A DNA stretch of 64,000 bases, taken from NCBI GenBank assembly GCA_022605425.2, contig CM061246.1, forward strand, positions 1,909,230-1,973,229, read 5' to 3'. A model generated the notes under the pieces. The model saw only the letters and a list, made by a program, of their open reading frames with translations. It ran no database searches and was not told the DNA's origin. The translations under genes and the position numbers were made by a program. Below are positions 10,623 through 21,167 of the stretch, one piece after another (the first letter of the stretch is position 1; the number at the start of each line of letters is the position of its first letter). This stretch comes from Hamiltosporidium tvaerminnensis. Lineage: Eukaryota > Microsporidia > Dubosqiidae.

Positions 10623-11643
10623 AAGCTTATAGAAACGAACTTTGTTTTACATTCATAAGTAAAAAATGCCTAAAATAATTATAAGCTTCATTATTTGAGT
10701 AATAATTCCTCATTTATCTCAATAAAAATTTTATACACTCTCCTAGTCTGTTTCTCGTATATTTTTTAGTCTTTCATATCCCATTTTTAGTAGTCTTCAG
10801 ACATTTCTCAATAAAATTTAGGATTTTTTCAATTAGCATATTATTTTTCCTTAAATTTCAATTTTTCAAAGCTTCAGCTCGGTATTTAATGTTTTTTACC
10901 CTGTTCACTTTACACCTACTTTTATTAAATTCTGTTTTATTTCTCAATGAATTCTCTTTGTCTGAAAACACTATTCCTTTAACTATATGCTGTATTATTT
11001 AATTTATTTATTGTATAAATTCCCAGATATTTTTATTAAAAATCAGTTGATTTGATCAAGTATAAAGTTCCACGAAGCTATTCAAGCAAAATTGTTTTGT
11101 GTAATTATTATTTAGAATATAAATAAATTGCACATAAGAAAGGCAAAAAAACTTTATTTGTATCATAAAATTTTTCATGTAGTTATAAATTCTTAGAAAA
11201 GAAATCACAAACAAGTGATGTAATAATTTTTTTTGAGATGATGAACCGTTAGAACAATTAAGAATAACAAATTATCATGTTATTCTTAATAAATTTTAAA
11301 GTCTTAAACAATTTTACCAATGTTTATTCTAAATTTTTCTTTAAACCAATAGAAACTTTTCAATTGTTTTATGTTCAGTTCTACTCACTATTATCGGTTG
11401 TGTAAGATTTATAAAACACATAGAAAGAGACATATCTTAATTGAAGCACGCTTATTGGTGTCATATAGTCTTTTAAACAAATAACCATTTCGAGGTGAGT
11501 CGTCGTCGGAACATTACTGAATTATATAAATGATTGTAATTTAAATGCAAGGACTTAAAAAAATCAAACTTTTTATAATTTATTATGTAGAATTTAAAAA
11601 AGTTGAAAAAAGAAAAATAGCATCAACTTTAAATCTTTAATTA
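10623..11643. other. AT-rich intergenic, nothing recognised
   Basis: No frame of note, no repeat. Confidence 0.5.
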
Positions 11644-11853
11644 TTATTTATCTCCTCCTCCAGCAGCTGCTTTATCACCCCCTGAATCACCTCCCCCCGA
11701 ACCACCACCTCCTGCTCCACTACTTGCAGAAGTTCCCGAACCACCTTCTCTAGGATGATTAACAACATAATATGTTGCACCGAATCCACCTGTCAAAAAT
11801 ATAACAACAACGACTATAATTATTATTATAAGTAAATTTTTGCAAATCGCCAT
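11644..11853 (-). CDS. small membrane protein with Gly/Ser-rich tail (69 aa)
   Basis: Starts with ATG. Residues about 6-30 form a strongly hydrophobic Ile/Val membrane segment or uncleaved signal anchor. The rest is low complexity, almost only Gly, Ser, Ala, Asp and Lys, ending GGGDK. Sustained Gly/Ala/Pro codons in such AT-rich DNA are unlikely by chance, which supports a real gene. By topology the tail would face outside or the lumen (inference). No family is recognised; it could belong to the spore wall or plasma membrane, but nothing in the sequence proves that. A second small membrane-protein gene lies 330 bp upstream on the same strand. Confidence 0.65.
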   Translation of the reverse strand: MAICKNLLIIIIIVVVVIFLTGGFGATYYVVNHPREGGSGTSASSGAGGGGSGGGDSGGDKAAAGGGDK

Positions 11854-12185
11854 TTATTTTAAACTTCAACTTCTTCTTTTATTTTTTTCTTCGTAAAAAT
11901 AACGAGTAATCATTTGAATTATAAAGGAGACATAAATATTCTAATCAAATAGTATTTTACCTGGTTATTCAATACCTTTCTATTCATCCTCATTTAAACA
12001 AATCTTTTTTTTATACAATTTTGAACTAGAAAATTCCTCCTTTATTCACACTTTGAAACTCCTCTATTAGGTTTGACTAAATATTATATTTTTAAAAACT
12101 TTTACATTTAAATAGAAAATTTTAAAACTTAAAAACTTAAAAATTTTAAAACTTAAAAAATTATAGTTTTATTTACATATTTTTT

Positions 12186-12401
12186 TTATCTTCTAGTTGA
12201 ATTCTTTCTCTTTTCTTCTTCCTTTGGCGCATTATTAACTACAACAACATTTGTTTTACTATCATTTTGTTTGTTTTCTGCCTGTATAAACATAGATATT
12301 GCTCCTATAATTATAAATATAAATATTGCAAAGAATATCATACAAATCCAAAAACCGATATTATGTATAAGACTTTCGAACGTTTCGCTTATCGAGCTCA
12401 T
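12186..12401 (-). CDS. small single-pass membrane protein (71 aa)
   Basis: ATG start. A polar N-terminus of about 15 residues is followed by a hydrophobic segment at about 17-39 rich in Ile and Phe, then an Asn/Lys/Glu-rich tail ending in basic RR. The positive tail suggests the C-terminus is cytosolic (inference). No domain is recognised. It is on the same strand as the 69-aa membrane protein but separated by 330 bp, so they are probably separate units. It could be lineage-specific. Confidence 0.5.
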   Translation of the reverse strand: MSSISETFESLIHNIGFWICMIFFAIFIFIIIGAISMFIQAENKQNDSKTNVVVVNNAPKEEEKRKNSTRR

Positions 12402-13166
12402 AATTTTTTACTGTACAAATTAAATATTTATTTAAATTAATCTTGCAAAAGATAAAAGAAAGCCAATTAGGTTTAAAAACTTATCAATCTTTAATATAAA
12501 ACGAATTGTTTCAAATTTCATTATATTTTTACATTATTCTTGGTTAATTTTTAATGATAAGACTTTTTTTAGAAAAGAGAAATTAATTTATATTTGATAA
12601 ATTAATTATTAGATTCATTAAATATTGGGTGTTTTTACTAATATTATATATTCTAAAATTCTGATTGATTGATAATAAAAAAAATTGATAAAAAAAGTAT
12701 TCATTGTTGATAATAATTTTTTGAAGTGATTCAAAAGGATTTTGTTTTATGTTTTTAATTGCGTTATTTTTTTGTTTGCTTTTAATAGAAATTGAAAATT
12801 ATACCTAAGAAATATATAATAAGCAATAAATATTAGTTGAAACGTGAAATATGACACAAATATATCAATCTAAATTCATGGAGATATTAAAAAAGCGAGA
12901 ATCTGCATCTGTAAATAAATTTAAGACAACTCGATCAAAGAAGATACTTATCCTGATGATACAATATTAAATTACAAAATATTTGAATGCTTGTAACATC
13001 CAAAAGAGATTACCTTGAAACACAAAATAAACAAATCTGATTACATGATTTTGAAATCCGATTTTGATTTTAGATTAAGTCCATATATTGTATAAGTAAG
13101 TAAGAAATACTAAAAAAAATGAAAATTAAATCATTCAAGAATAAAATATAATTGAAAAAATTAAAT
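12402..13166. other. AT-rich intergenic
   Basis: No frame or repeat recognised. Confidence 0.5.
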
Positions 13167-13844
13167 TTATTTTTTTTCGAAAATAGCAGCAAATGCCTTT
13201 CCTGTTTTAACAGCTGCTCTTTTAGATTCATCGGTTTCTTTTATAATTAAAGTTCTTAGATTATCATTTTCAAATTCTTCATTCTCTAATCTTCGAAACA
13301 GTGTGTGATTTTGAACACATTGTACCATACTTTCAAATAATTCAGACACATCTGTCGATAAATACAATCTACCTTTATTTTCTAGAATATATGCGTACTG
13401 ATCAAGCATTTGTGTACATATAATTCTCGCTTTACGTTTTTTCTTTTTAAAATGTGGATCAGGAAATAAAATAAATATTTTGCTTACTTGTTCTTTACCA
13501 AAATAGTTTGGTAAAAAAAGCATAGCATTTGTATAAATCGCATGTAAATTTCTTTTTAACTCTTTCCTTTCTATCATAACAGATACCTTGTTTTTTATGT
13601 AATCAACCACCTTTTTTCTAATCTCTAATCCAACGACATTTTCGGTTGGAAATATTTTGGACAACAAAATCAAAAAATTTCCGTAACCACAACCAATATC
13701 AACAATTTTAGGTGCAATTCCATCTATATAAAATTCAGACCAGTTCATTTCACAGGGTGATTTCGGATAATCAAAGTGTTTATCACTAAACGGATTTGCA
13801 TGTGCTCGTTGTCTAAAATCCTTTTTCCTTGGTAGATTTGCCAT
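13167..13844 (-). CDS. TRM8: tRNA (guanine-N7-)-methyltransferase
   Basis: Catalytic subunit that makes m7G in the variable loop of tRNAs, using S-adenosylmethionine. Residues 1-20 include the RKKDFRQRAHANPFSD stretch typical of eukaryotic Trm8. The SAM-binding motif VDIGCGYGNF is at 48-57, the acidic strand VVGLEIR near 70-76, and the family signature FPDPHFKKK at 127-135. It is 225 aa, shorter than yeast Trm8 (~286) but with all core motifs. In yeast it works with the WD-repeat subunit Trm82, which is not in this window. The ATG is preceded almost directly by CCC. It is divergently arranged with the kinase gene across a 363-bp spacer. Confidence 0.95.
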   Translation of the reverse strand: MANLPRKKDFRQRAHANPFSDKHFDYPKSPCEMNWSEFYIDGIAPKIVDIGCGYGNFLILLSKIFPTENVVGLEIRKKVVDYIKNKVSVMIERKELKRNLHAIYTNAMLFLPNYFGKEQVSKIFILFPDPHFKKKKRKARIICTQMLDQYAYILENKGRLYLSTDVSELFESMVQCVQNHTLFRRLENEEFENDNLRTLIIKETDESKRAAVKTGKAFAAIFEKK

Positions 13845-13846
13845 AT

Positions 13847-13849
13847 GGG
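13847..13849 (-). promoter_or_regulatory. CCC motif at the TRM8 start
   Basis: Reads AAAACCCATATG on the - strand, with the CCC ending two bases before the ATG. Matches the described microsporidian CCC start-proximal motif. Confidence 0.5.
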
Positions 13850-14207
13850 TTTTATATTTTTAGATTTACGTCATTATAGAAGATATAACGCATCTTTATA
13901 AACAAAAAAATGTGTTAGAATCGTTACAATGAATCAAGTTAAAATTAGAGTCTTAAATCTTAAGAAATGGCATTCTGTTTTAATCATGTAAAAATATAAA
14001 AATTTTATTCATTATTTCTGTCATTTTTTAAGAAGAATATTCGTAAAAAAATAAATTTCGTTTCTCTTTAAAGTTAAATTATTTAACAAAAGTTTTATTC
14101 TTGCTTTGAATTCATTGTTTTTAATTTTTTTAAAATTTAAAAAAAAAATATTTTAAACAAAAAAAAAACCGACAAAAACTTTTTATAAAAATCATTTTTT
14201 ATGCGAA
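13850..14207. other. divergent intergenic region TRM8 / kinase
   Basis: About 360 bp of A/T-rich sequence that must hold both promoters. Apart from the CCC at 13847-13849 no motif is clear. Confidence 0.5.
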
Positions 14208-15110
14208 ATGGAAAATTATAGATTTTTAGAGAAAATCGGTAGAGGAACACATGGAACTGTATATTTGCTAGAATCAGAAGGTTATAAAAACAAATATGTC
14301 GTATGTAAATCTGTAGGCTTCAAACATAAGAAATACGCTATTAAAGAAATAAATATTTTATCTAAATTAAGTCACAAACGAATTATTAAACTTTTAGATG
14401 CAATTATTAAAGAGCCGTACGTTTTTATAATATTAGAATATTCCAATTATGGTAACTTATCAACATTTATAAGATTTTATAAACAAAGTGAATGTAATAT
14501 TCCTTATGATTTAATATGGTCTGCATTCGCTCAAATTACAGATGGATTAAATTTTTTACACAAAAATAATATTATTCATCGAGATATCAAACCATCAAAT
14601 ATTTTAGTAAATCAAAACTTTTTAAACAATGAAGAAATTTTAGAATTTAAAATCTGTGATTTTAGTTTATCAACTAAACTTCTTACCGATGAATTTTTTT
14701 TTGATGAGAGTTTAGTAGGAACTCCATATTATATGGCACCTGAAATAATAAAAAGAATTAAATATAATTCATCAGTCGATGTATGGAGTTTGGGTGTTTG
14801 TATGTATGAAATGATATGTTTTAAAAAACCATTTCTTTCAAATACAAGAAAAGAATTATTAGAGTTAATATTAGACAAGCCAATAACTTTTATACCCAAC
14901 TGTTCAGATAAAAAACTACAAAGTTTAATATTAGAATGTTTACAAAAGAATAATCGAATAAAATCTTATTCCCTTCTTTCGGATGAAAAAATTAAATATT
15001 TTTTAACTTTGGTTGATTTAAAATTAAAAGAACTTAAAATTTGTAGCTTGGAAAAAAAAATTAAAGAGATGGAAGAAAGAAGGATTAGAGATACACAATC
15101 TGTAAAATAA
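14208..15110 (+). CDS. Ser/Thr protein kinase, NEK/ULK-like fold, with DFS in place of DFG
   Basis: Single-domain 300-aa kinase. The glycine-rich loop GRGTHGTVY is at 11-19, the ATP-anchoring Lys probably K34 (VVCKS), and the catalytic loop HRDIKPSNIL at 124-133. The activation segment starts CDFS at 150-153 and continues to GTPYYMAPE, followed by DVWSLGV. The C-terminal ~30 residues are Lys/Glu-rich and may form a short coiled coil. The usual DFG glycine is Ser153; the metal-binding Asp151 is intact, so activity is still possible. Overall motifs resemble NIMA/ULK-type kinases, but I cannot assign an orthologue. A second ATG seven bases upstream is out of frame. A 77-bp tandem repeat begins about 45 bp after the stop. 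Confidence 0.92.
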   Translation: MENYRFLEKIGRGTHGTVYLLESEGYKNKYVVCKSVGFKHKKYAIKEINILSKLSHKRIIKLLDAIIKEPYVFIILEYSNYGNLSTFIRFYKQSECNIPYDLIWSAFAQITDGLNFLHKNNIIHRDIKPSNILVNQNFLNNEEILEFKICDFSLSTKLLTDEFFFDESLVGTPYYMAPEIIKRIKYNSSVDVWSLGVCMYEMICFKKPFLSNTRKELLELILDKPITFIPNCSDKKLQSLILECLQKNNRIKSYSLLSDEKIKYFLTLVDLKLKELKICSLEKKIKEMEERRIRDTQSVK

Positions 15111-15154
15111 ACTTATAATAGAGAGATAATTTATAATATTAACCGTTGTACTTT

Positions 15155-15440
15155 TATATAATTTTAATATCTTTCTAGGTTCTACCACAGTTCACTTGAA
15201 CATAAAAATCCTTAAATAAAATCTTCAAATTTATATAATTTTAATATCTTTCTAGGTTCTACCACAGTTCACTTGAACATAAAAATCCTTAAATAAAATC
15301 TTCAAATTTATATAATTTTAATATCTTTCTAGGTTCTACCACAGTTCACTTGAACATAAAAATCCTTAAATAAAATCTTCAAATTTATATAATTTTAATA
15401 TATTTCTAAGATTTGTATTCCGATACTTGAAACAAAAATT
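15155..15440. repeat. 77-bp tandem repeat downstream of the kinase gene
   Basis: Three essentially identical 77-bp units start at 15155, 15232 and 15309. A fourth, diverged unit starts at 15386 and fades out near 15440. Each unit begins TATATAATTTTAATAT and contains TCTAGGTTCTACCACAGTTC. Confidence 0.95.
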
Positions 15441-15602
15441 TAAATATTTTTATTTAATTTAATTCTTTTATAAAATAAACTTGAATATAAAAATTTTTAA
15501 ACCAATAAATAAATAAAAAATGGAAAAATTGATAAATTATGAAACAAATGATAAAACATTGTTTTAAAGTAAAATTATATTCAACAGGAAATTTAAAAAT
15601 AA

Positions 15603-16604
15603 ATGTTTTGTAAAAATATATGCACACCAACGACAGATAAAACTGCTTGTAGAACAAATTCTGATATAAAGAAACTGATTAAAGTTCTAACGGTCGTACT
15701 TCTATTTATGAGTTTGGAAATATGGGGACACTGGTATACAAACAGTCTTTCACTTTTGGCAGATTCAATGCATTTATTTGTAGACATTTTGGGCTTTCTA
15801 GTAAGTTTAATGGCACTAAAATGGACTAAAAAAACACCAAATTCTACATTTTCGTTTGGTTACTATCGTATGGAAATACTCGGTGCTTTATTTTCAATCT
15901 TATTTATATGGGGCACCACCGGTTATTTGATAATCGAATCATATAATCGATATATCAATCCACCAAAAATTAACGGAAAAATATTTTTTTTTATTTCTGT
16001 CATCGGATTTTTTGTAAATATTTTTTGCGTGTATTTTCTTCACGAAAAAAATACGGCGGAAAATTCGTATCACAGAAATCTTAATATTCGTGCTGCTTAT
16101 GTCCACGTCATAGGTGACATGATACAATCTATTGGAGTTATTCTTGCAAGCATTATAACGGTTTTATATCCAAATTTTCATATTGTAGATGTATTCTGCA
16201 CAATGATTTTTTCTATTTTAGTTTTGTCAACTACTGGATTGATCATAAAAGATGCACTGCTTATTTTATTAGAAACAACACCAAAAGATGTCAAAATAGA
16301 AGATTTGAAACGCGATATTCTTTCTCTGGAAAATGTACACGAAATAATAGATTTACATTGCTGGTCTATTTCCACAAATATAAAAGCTATTACTTGTCAT
16401 ATTTTTGTTTCAGAAATTCTTCCGTGGCAATACGATTCACTTCTTAAAAAGATAAAGTCACTTCTCAAAGATGTATATGGATTTGACTTCTCCACTGTAC
16501 AATTTGAAACACAAAATACACGAATTAACCCAACAGTTTTTTCTATCGGAGGTACAACAATTTTTTCACCACAAAATTTAAAATTCTATGAAAGTCAAAT
16601 ATAA
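15603..16604 (+). CDS. cation diffusion facilitator (zinc transporter)
   Basis: Metal/proton antiporter of the CDF/SLC30 family, probably moving Zn2+ out of the cytosol into a compartment. At 333 aa it has about six membrane segments. The intramembrane zinc site is visible as two HxxxD pairs: H57/D61 in LADSMHLFVD (helix 2) and H168/D172 in VHVIGDM (helix 5). The cytosolic C-terminal domain begins near 220 with LLETTP and contains DLHCWSIS, the counterpart of the DLHVW strand. The loop between helices 4 and 5 is short and lacks the long His-rich stretch of yeast Zrc1 or many animal ZnTs. Closest in style to the Zrc1/Cot1/ZnT group. ATG start; no CCC motif seen upstream. The gene begins about 160 bp after the 77-bp repeats. 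Confidence 0.95.
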   Translation: MFCKNICTPTTDKTACRTNSDIKKLIKVLTVVLLFMSLEIWGHWYTNSLSLLADSMHLFVDILGFLVSLMALKWTKKTPNSTFSFGYYRMEILGALFSILFIWGTTGYLIIESYNRYINPPKINGKIFFFISVIGFFVNIFCVYFLHEKNTAENSYHRNLNIRAAYVHVIGDMIQSIGVILASIITVLYPNFHIVDVFCTMIFSILVLSTTGLIIKDALLILLETTPKDVKIEDLKRDILSLENVHEIIDLHCWSISTNIKAITCHIFVSEILPWQYDSLLKKIKSLLKDVYGFDFSTVQFETQNTRINPTVFSIGGTTIFSPQNLKFYESQI

Positions 16605-16830
16605 AATAAAAGTTTAAGTTTTAATTATTTTTCTAAATTGTTTCCTTAATTCTTATAAAATATTTCTTTAAATTTATACAAATGATATATGAATGTAGAA
16701 ATGAAAATTAAGATATAAAAAATGATCTCGCTTTAAATAAAATAATTTTAATACTTAAAAAGGAAAATCAAAATATTTTTAATTCCAAGAAAATTTTTAA
16801 CAAAATAGATTTTATTTAACTCTAAATTAT

Positions 16831-17853
16831 TTATTTTATGGTTCTATAAATATTTCGATAACCGTTTCCAAAGGAATTTATTATTTTGTTTTTTTCTTCT
16901 CTTTTAAACGAATATCGATATGAAAAGAATATTTTTAAATAATTTAAAATAATTTTACAATCTTCTCCTATTTTTCTTATTCTTATTTCACTCACATTGT
17001 GAGATGTAAGTGCAAGAAAAGTGAATACCAAAGGTAACACCTTCACGTCATAAGATTCACTATTTTTTATAGATTTTATTAAATCACCGATAGCCTTTGT
17101 AACTAGAGAACTACAAAGTCTTTCATCTCCCAATTCTTCGGAAAAATAAAACGTTTTTTTGCCTTCAGCATATAAAATTAATTGATATCCAGGGGAAGGT
17201 CCACTACTTGTAGAAGTTCGTAAATCCGTGTATACTTTTACATTTTCTGTAAAATTCGTGACTCCATCTTTTATTAATTCTATAAGTGAATGTGGAATTG
17301 ACGAATTTATTTTTGAACCGACCACCATTCCACGTATTTTAATTAATTTTTCTTCCCTCGATTTTTCAATATTATTTAAAAATTCTACGTTTCCACACCT
17401 AAAAAATACCTCTCCTTTTCCTTCGGGCTCAAATCCCCTCTTCAAAATTTTTATTTCAATATTTTCCACACCAAAATCTTTTAATACTTTTAGATATGCC
17501 AATCTTATCATATCAATACTGGTCTGTCGGTTATTTGTTATTCCAGTAAATGTAATTTGCATCTCTTTCTTAGTAAAAGGTGCCAATATAAGTAAAGGAA
17601 TAATATACATTGAAATATTGTAAACAAGACAATCATGTATATCCTTACCCCCATAAATATCACCCGGATAAAATACAAAATTTTCTTTTATTTCATATTT
17701 TGTATTTACTGTGATTTTTTCTATTAAATTTAGAAAGGAAGTTATAAAATTATTCTTTTTAAATTTTTCTATTTTTATCGTCTTTTTTGAAATAATACCG
17801 TAAACTAAAATAAAAGAGAAAATATTATCATTTGGTTGTTCTAATATAATCAT
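16831..17853 (-). CDS. RCL1: RNA 3'-terminal phosphate cyclase-like protein, rRNA processing factor
   Basis: Rcl1-type protein of the RNA 3'-phosphate cyclase fold. In yeast it is part of the small-subunit processome with GTPase Bms1 and is needed for early pre-rRNA cleavage; it acts in the nucleolus and lacks cyclase activity. Visible family features include KKTIKIEKF near the N-terminus, PGDIYGG, LAPFTKKEMQITFTGITN with SIDMIRLAYL, LKRGFEPEGKGEV, and TSSGPSPGYQLILYAE. The frame is open upstream to a TTG at 17892, but the first ATG is at 17853. That ATG has a CCC motif just upstream and gives 340 aa, fitting the family (yeast 367). The gene is convergent with the CDF gene, 226 bp apart. Confidence 0.93.
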   Translation of the reverse strand: MIILEQPNDNIFSFILVYGIISKKTIKIEKFKKNNFITSFLNLIEKITVNTKYEIKENFVFYPGDIYGGKDIHDCLVYNISMYIIPLLILAPFTKKEMQITFTGITNNRQTSIDMIRLAYLKVLKDFGVENIEIKILKRGFEPEGKGEVFFRCGNVEFLNNIEKSREEKLIKIRGMVVGSKINSSIPHSLIELIKDGVTNFTENVKVYTDLRTSTSSGPSPGYQLILYAEGKKTFYFSEELGDERLCSSLVTKAIGDLIKSIKNSESYDVKVLPLVFTFLALTSHNVSEIRIRKIGEDCKIILNYLKIFFSYRYSFKREEKNKIINSFGNGYRNIYRTIK

Positions 17854-17859
17854 TTCTAT

Positions 17860-17862
17860 GGG
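17860..17862 (-). promoter_or_regulatory. CCC motif deciding the RCL1 start
   Basis: Reads AACCCATAGAAATG on the - strand. It supports the ATG at 17853 over the upstream TTG in the same frame, because the motif would otherwise lie inside the coding sequence. Confidence 0.5.
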
Positions 17863-18082
17863 TTGGTATGGTAAACAAACAAGAAATACCAAATAAAAAG
17901 GAAAGAAAGGAAATTATTTGTTTAAGAATAAACGAACGGCAAAACAAAGGAAAAAATAAATCAAAAAACTACAAGAATGAATAAATAAAAAAAATTGGAA
18001 AGCGAAAGAGTACAAAAATATGGATTAATTGAACTAAAAATAAAAAATGGAATTTTTAAATAAAAATAGGGGGGTTCTTTAA

Positions 18083-18433
18083 TTATTCATCTTTTCCTTT
18101 TTCAACATTAAAATATTCCATTTTATAACACTCTTTTCCACCCGAAACAACTCTGACCCAATCACGTAACTGTTTTTGGTAAAGAAATTTATTACTGAGA
18201 TATTTGATGTATCTTTTATTAACTCTTACACCACTAATGTTTTCAATTTTTAGAGATGCGCCAGATGTAGAAAGAGAGATATTTTCGGTTAAATTATTTG
18301 TCTTTCTATTGATTTTCATATTGGCTTGCATGAACTCTAAAAACTCTGAAACAGAGAGGAGGTTGTCTTTTACAAGATTAGAACAATCTACTTCATAGTT
18401 GTTTAAAGGTTTTGGTGCAGCAATAGTGGACAT
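18083..18433 (-). CDS. RPL22: 60S ribosomal protein eL22
   Basis: Cytosolic large-subunit protein. The 116-aa sequence carries the family pattern: a VSEFLEFMQANMKIN helix near 28-42, a strand region with ISLS, RVNKRYIKYLSNKFLYQKQ near 69-87, and the signature LRDWVRVV at 89-96, then YKMEYFNVEKGKDE at the end. Slightly shorter than yeast (121) or human (128). The ATG has CCC three to five bases upstream. It is co-directional with RCL1, but about 180 bp separate eL22 from the RCL1 start, so each probably has its own promoter. Confidence 0.95.
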   Translation of the reverse strand: MSTIAAPKPLNNYEVDCSNLVKDNLLSVSEFLEFMQANMKINRKTNNLTENISLSTSGASLKIENISGVRVNKRYIKYLSNKFLYQKQLRDWVRVVSGGKECYKMEYFNVEKGKDE

Positions 18434-18436
18434 TGA

Positions 18437-18439
18437 GGG
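18437..18439 (-). promoter_or_regulatory. CCC motif at the eL22 start
   Basis: Reads CCGACCCTCAATG on the - strand. Confidence 0.5.
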
Positions 18440-21167
18440 TCGGAATATATTTTTTTTATTTTAGTTTTAAATTTTTAGTAGATTTAAAAAAATTTAAGCA
18501 ACGAAAAAAAAGATGTAAAATTTATGATTCATAGGTAAAATGTAGAATTTAATTTTTTTATAGAAGAAAGAAAAAATAAACGTTTTTTTAGAAAAAAAGT
18601 AAAATTTCATAGAATTAAACACGAAAAATAAATTCGATTAGAATATGTCTTCAATTTTAAGAGATGGTTTTTAAAATGATTCATTAATTATTTCAAAATA
18701 TATACAAAAATAATTGATTATTTAAAAGTTACATGAATAAGATAGAAAATAAAAAGACAGTATTTTTAGTTTTGGATTGCTTAAATCGCCTTATATGATT
18801 ATTCCCTTGATATATTCATCGACCAGTAATACTTTAAGTATTTGTTTTATGTTCCATTTATTGTGGTCTCGATATATCTTTTGATTTCATTTATATATGT
18901 TAAAGAATCAATAAATGATTTACGTTAAAATTCTTGCAAAACGGTTTTATAAATATTTTAGAAACCATAAGGTTTACGTTTAAAAAATTCGATCAATTAG
19001 ATTATATTTTTTTGAAACATTTTCCGGAAAATTATAAAAACAAAAAAATTCTTTGCTTTTATGATTCATCTATATGCTTCTGTTTTCTATAAGATAGCTT
19101 TTATGGCCTTTTTCTTTTTACATTTATTGAGAATATGTCTAATCAAATACAATATTACCAAATTTAGGATATTATATTCGATGCTTATACATTTCAGGAG
19201 CAACATTTTTATTTGGTATTTTCTTTTAAAAAATGTAATCGATAAACTGGTTGTTACTTATAAAGAAGCAAAGCTATATATTTCATTGCAACAGATTGCC
19301 GAAATATATTCATCTATTCTGACTGAAAGCTTAAAATATCAATCAAGTATGTGTTTATATATTTCTTTTCTTGAAATTAAATATGTAATCGCACATAGAA
19401 ATTCATTTTTTGTGTGTTGTTGACTAACAGTAATTTATTAGAATTAAAAATTAGAGTAATTAAAATAATGTTTATATTTTTTCTGTTAATATAAATTATT
19501 ATGTATTTTATTAAGCCATAAAAAATCATTTTTTGTCATTGAAATTATATCTTAACTCAATCAAATTCTAAAAATTTAACGTCTAATTTATTTTATTAAA
19601 AACTAAGAATTCAGGTATAAAATAAAGTTTCCAAAGAGTTGATGTTACGCCAATCCAATGAATAGCAAAAATGTTAAAATTTACAATTCTTTGCTCAAAT
19701 TATGAAATACTGGAAACCTATCTATCAAGATTCAATAAATTGAGGTTTAATATTTCAAACAAAAGAAAAAAATATTTAATCTTGATATAAGCGTATGTAG
19801 AATACCCAGATAAAAGTTATTTTAATGCACTTTGGAAATTACCACCAGGCTAGAAATATTCTGAATTAAATGGCAGAAGGTTCTACAAATATCCCTATTA
19901 AGTATATATAAACCAAACATGTATTTAGTATATGAAAAAATCACGAGAAAATTTTTTATAGCACTGTTTTTTTGCAAGTAATATAGAGCTCGAAGAAAGG
20001 GGGAAAACCTGGGCCAATGTGTACTTTACATTGATGTTCCTTCCTATACTTTCATTTTATACTTATTTACATGAGCGCTTATATAATTTTAAAAAAATAT
20101 TTACATGTCCAAATAGAGAAATCCTAAACATTTTAAGTATAACTGTCTATGCAAATTCTTTTCTCAAACTAACGAAATTAATAAGGAATATTAAGGATAT
20201 AACATATCCAACTAAGATTTAAATTAACTATTCACAGCCAAATTTAAACTCATAAATGATAACGATTCGATAAATACTAAAACCCTGGATTTCTCTATGC
20301 GTAAAAGAATCAAAGAAACTTCAACTTCAAAATAAAATTATGCAAGGAAACAATGCAAGAAACCAAATATTTTGAAGTATGTTTTTTTTATCAAAGTTCA
20401 GGTATTAGTAATGAACAGTAAATTGATTTAGAAAAACCTAAACAGTAGGTAAAAAAATTCTAAAATAATGCGATATTTGGTGCCATCAAGATATAACCAT
20501 ACCCGGATAACATTTAGTTTAAATCAAGATTGGGATTAATCTTGGCTAAACCATGACAATTTTTTATGTTTTAGATGGAGAACCAAGAGTTTTTTTTTAT
20601 AATTTTTTAAAAATACTTAAACATTGGAAATTTATATTTTATTCTAGCCAAATTTATTTGAAAATAAAAAAAAGCAAAATTTTTTCAGAGCAAAACCAGG
20701 TATTCAAAAGTATTTGCAATATTAATGCCATAACTTACAATTATAAGCAAATATATACACCTTTTTTTTCCATCAAAAATATGTTAAAAATATATGAGAA
20801 AACTGATACTTTCATCGAAGCAGCATATATTTGCATAAAAATAGCGACACATTGATAGTGATACATTCTGGAAAACCTAAAATTATAAATTGAAATAAAA
20901 GTAAAAAAAATACCCTCATAAAATCTCCTAGTGTAGTAAGGGATAAACATAACTTAGATTTTATATATTTTGGTGAAATAATACTGAATATAAACCCGGG
21001 AAGAATGTAAAATTTGATTGAACTTTCAATAAAAGTCCGAGGGAAAATTTTAATTTTTCAGGGAAAATAAAATAATTATTTTTATCCTTGAATATCGAAT
21101 TTCAATCCGACAATGAAAATATAACAAAATATAATCAAGTTTGAGAAATATTTGTATTTCACATTAA
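18440..21167. other. 2.7-kb gene-free AT-rich stretch
   Basis: Chance-like frames at 19061-19423 and 20553-20855 are rich in Phe, Ile, Tyr and Lys, as expected from random AT-rich DNA. Patches between about 19,800 and 21,100 have a slightly higher G content and could be decayed insertions, but I cannot identify them. Confidence 0.45.

Noticed and set aside
15155-15440. CRISPR-like array
   Set aside because: Units are contiguous 77-bp tandem copies with no unique spacers, and the genome is eukaryotic.
16604-17892. RCL1 start at the upstream TTG (17892)
   Set aside because: The ATG at 17853 with CCC just upstream gives a family-like N-terminus; the extra 13 codons would put the promoter motif inside the gene.
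19061-19423. 120-codon ATG frame
   Set aside because: Phe/Ile/Tyr/Leu-rich composition as expected for random AT-rich DNA, no CCC start motif, no family resemblance; kept out of the annotation though not disproved.
20553-20855. 100-codon frame and its antisense partner at 20741-20950
   Set aside because: Low-complexity AT-driven composition, no supporting signal.
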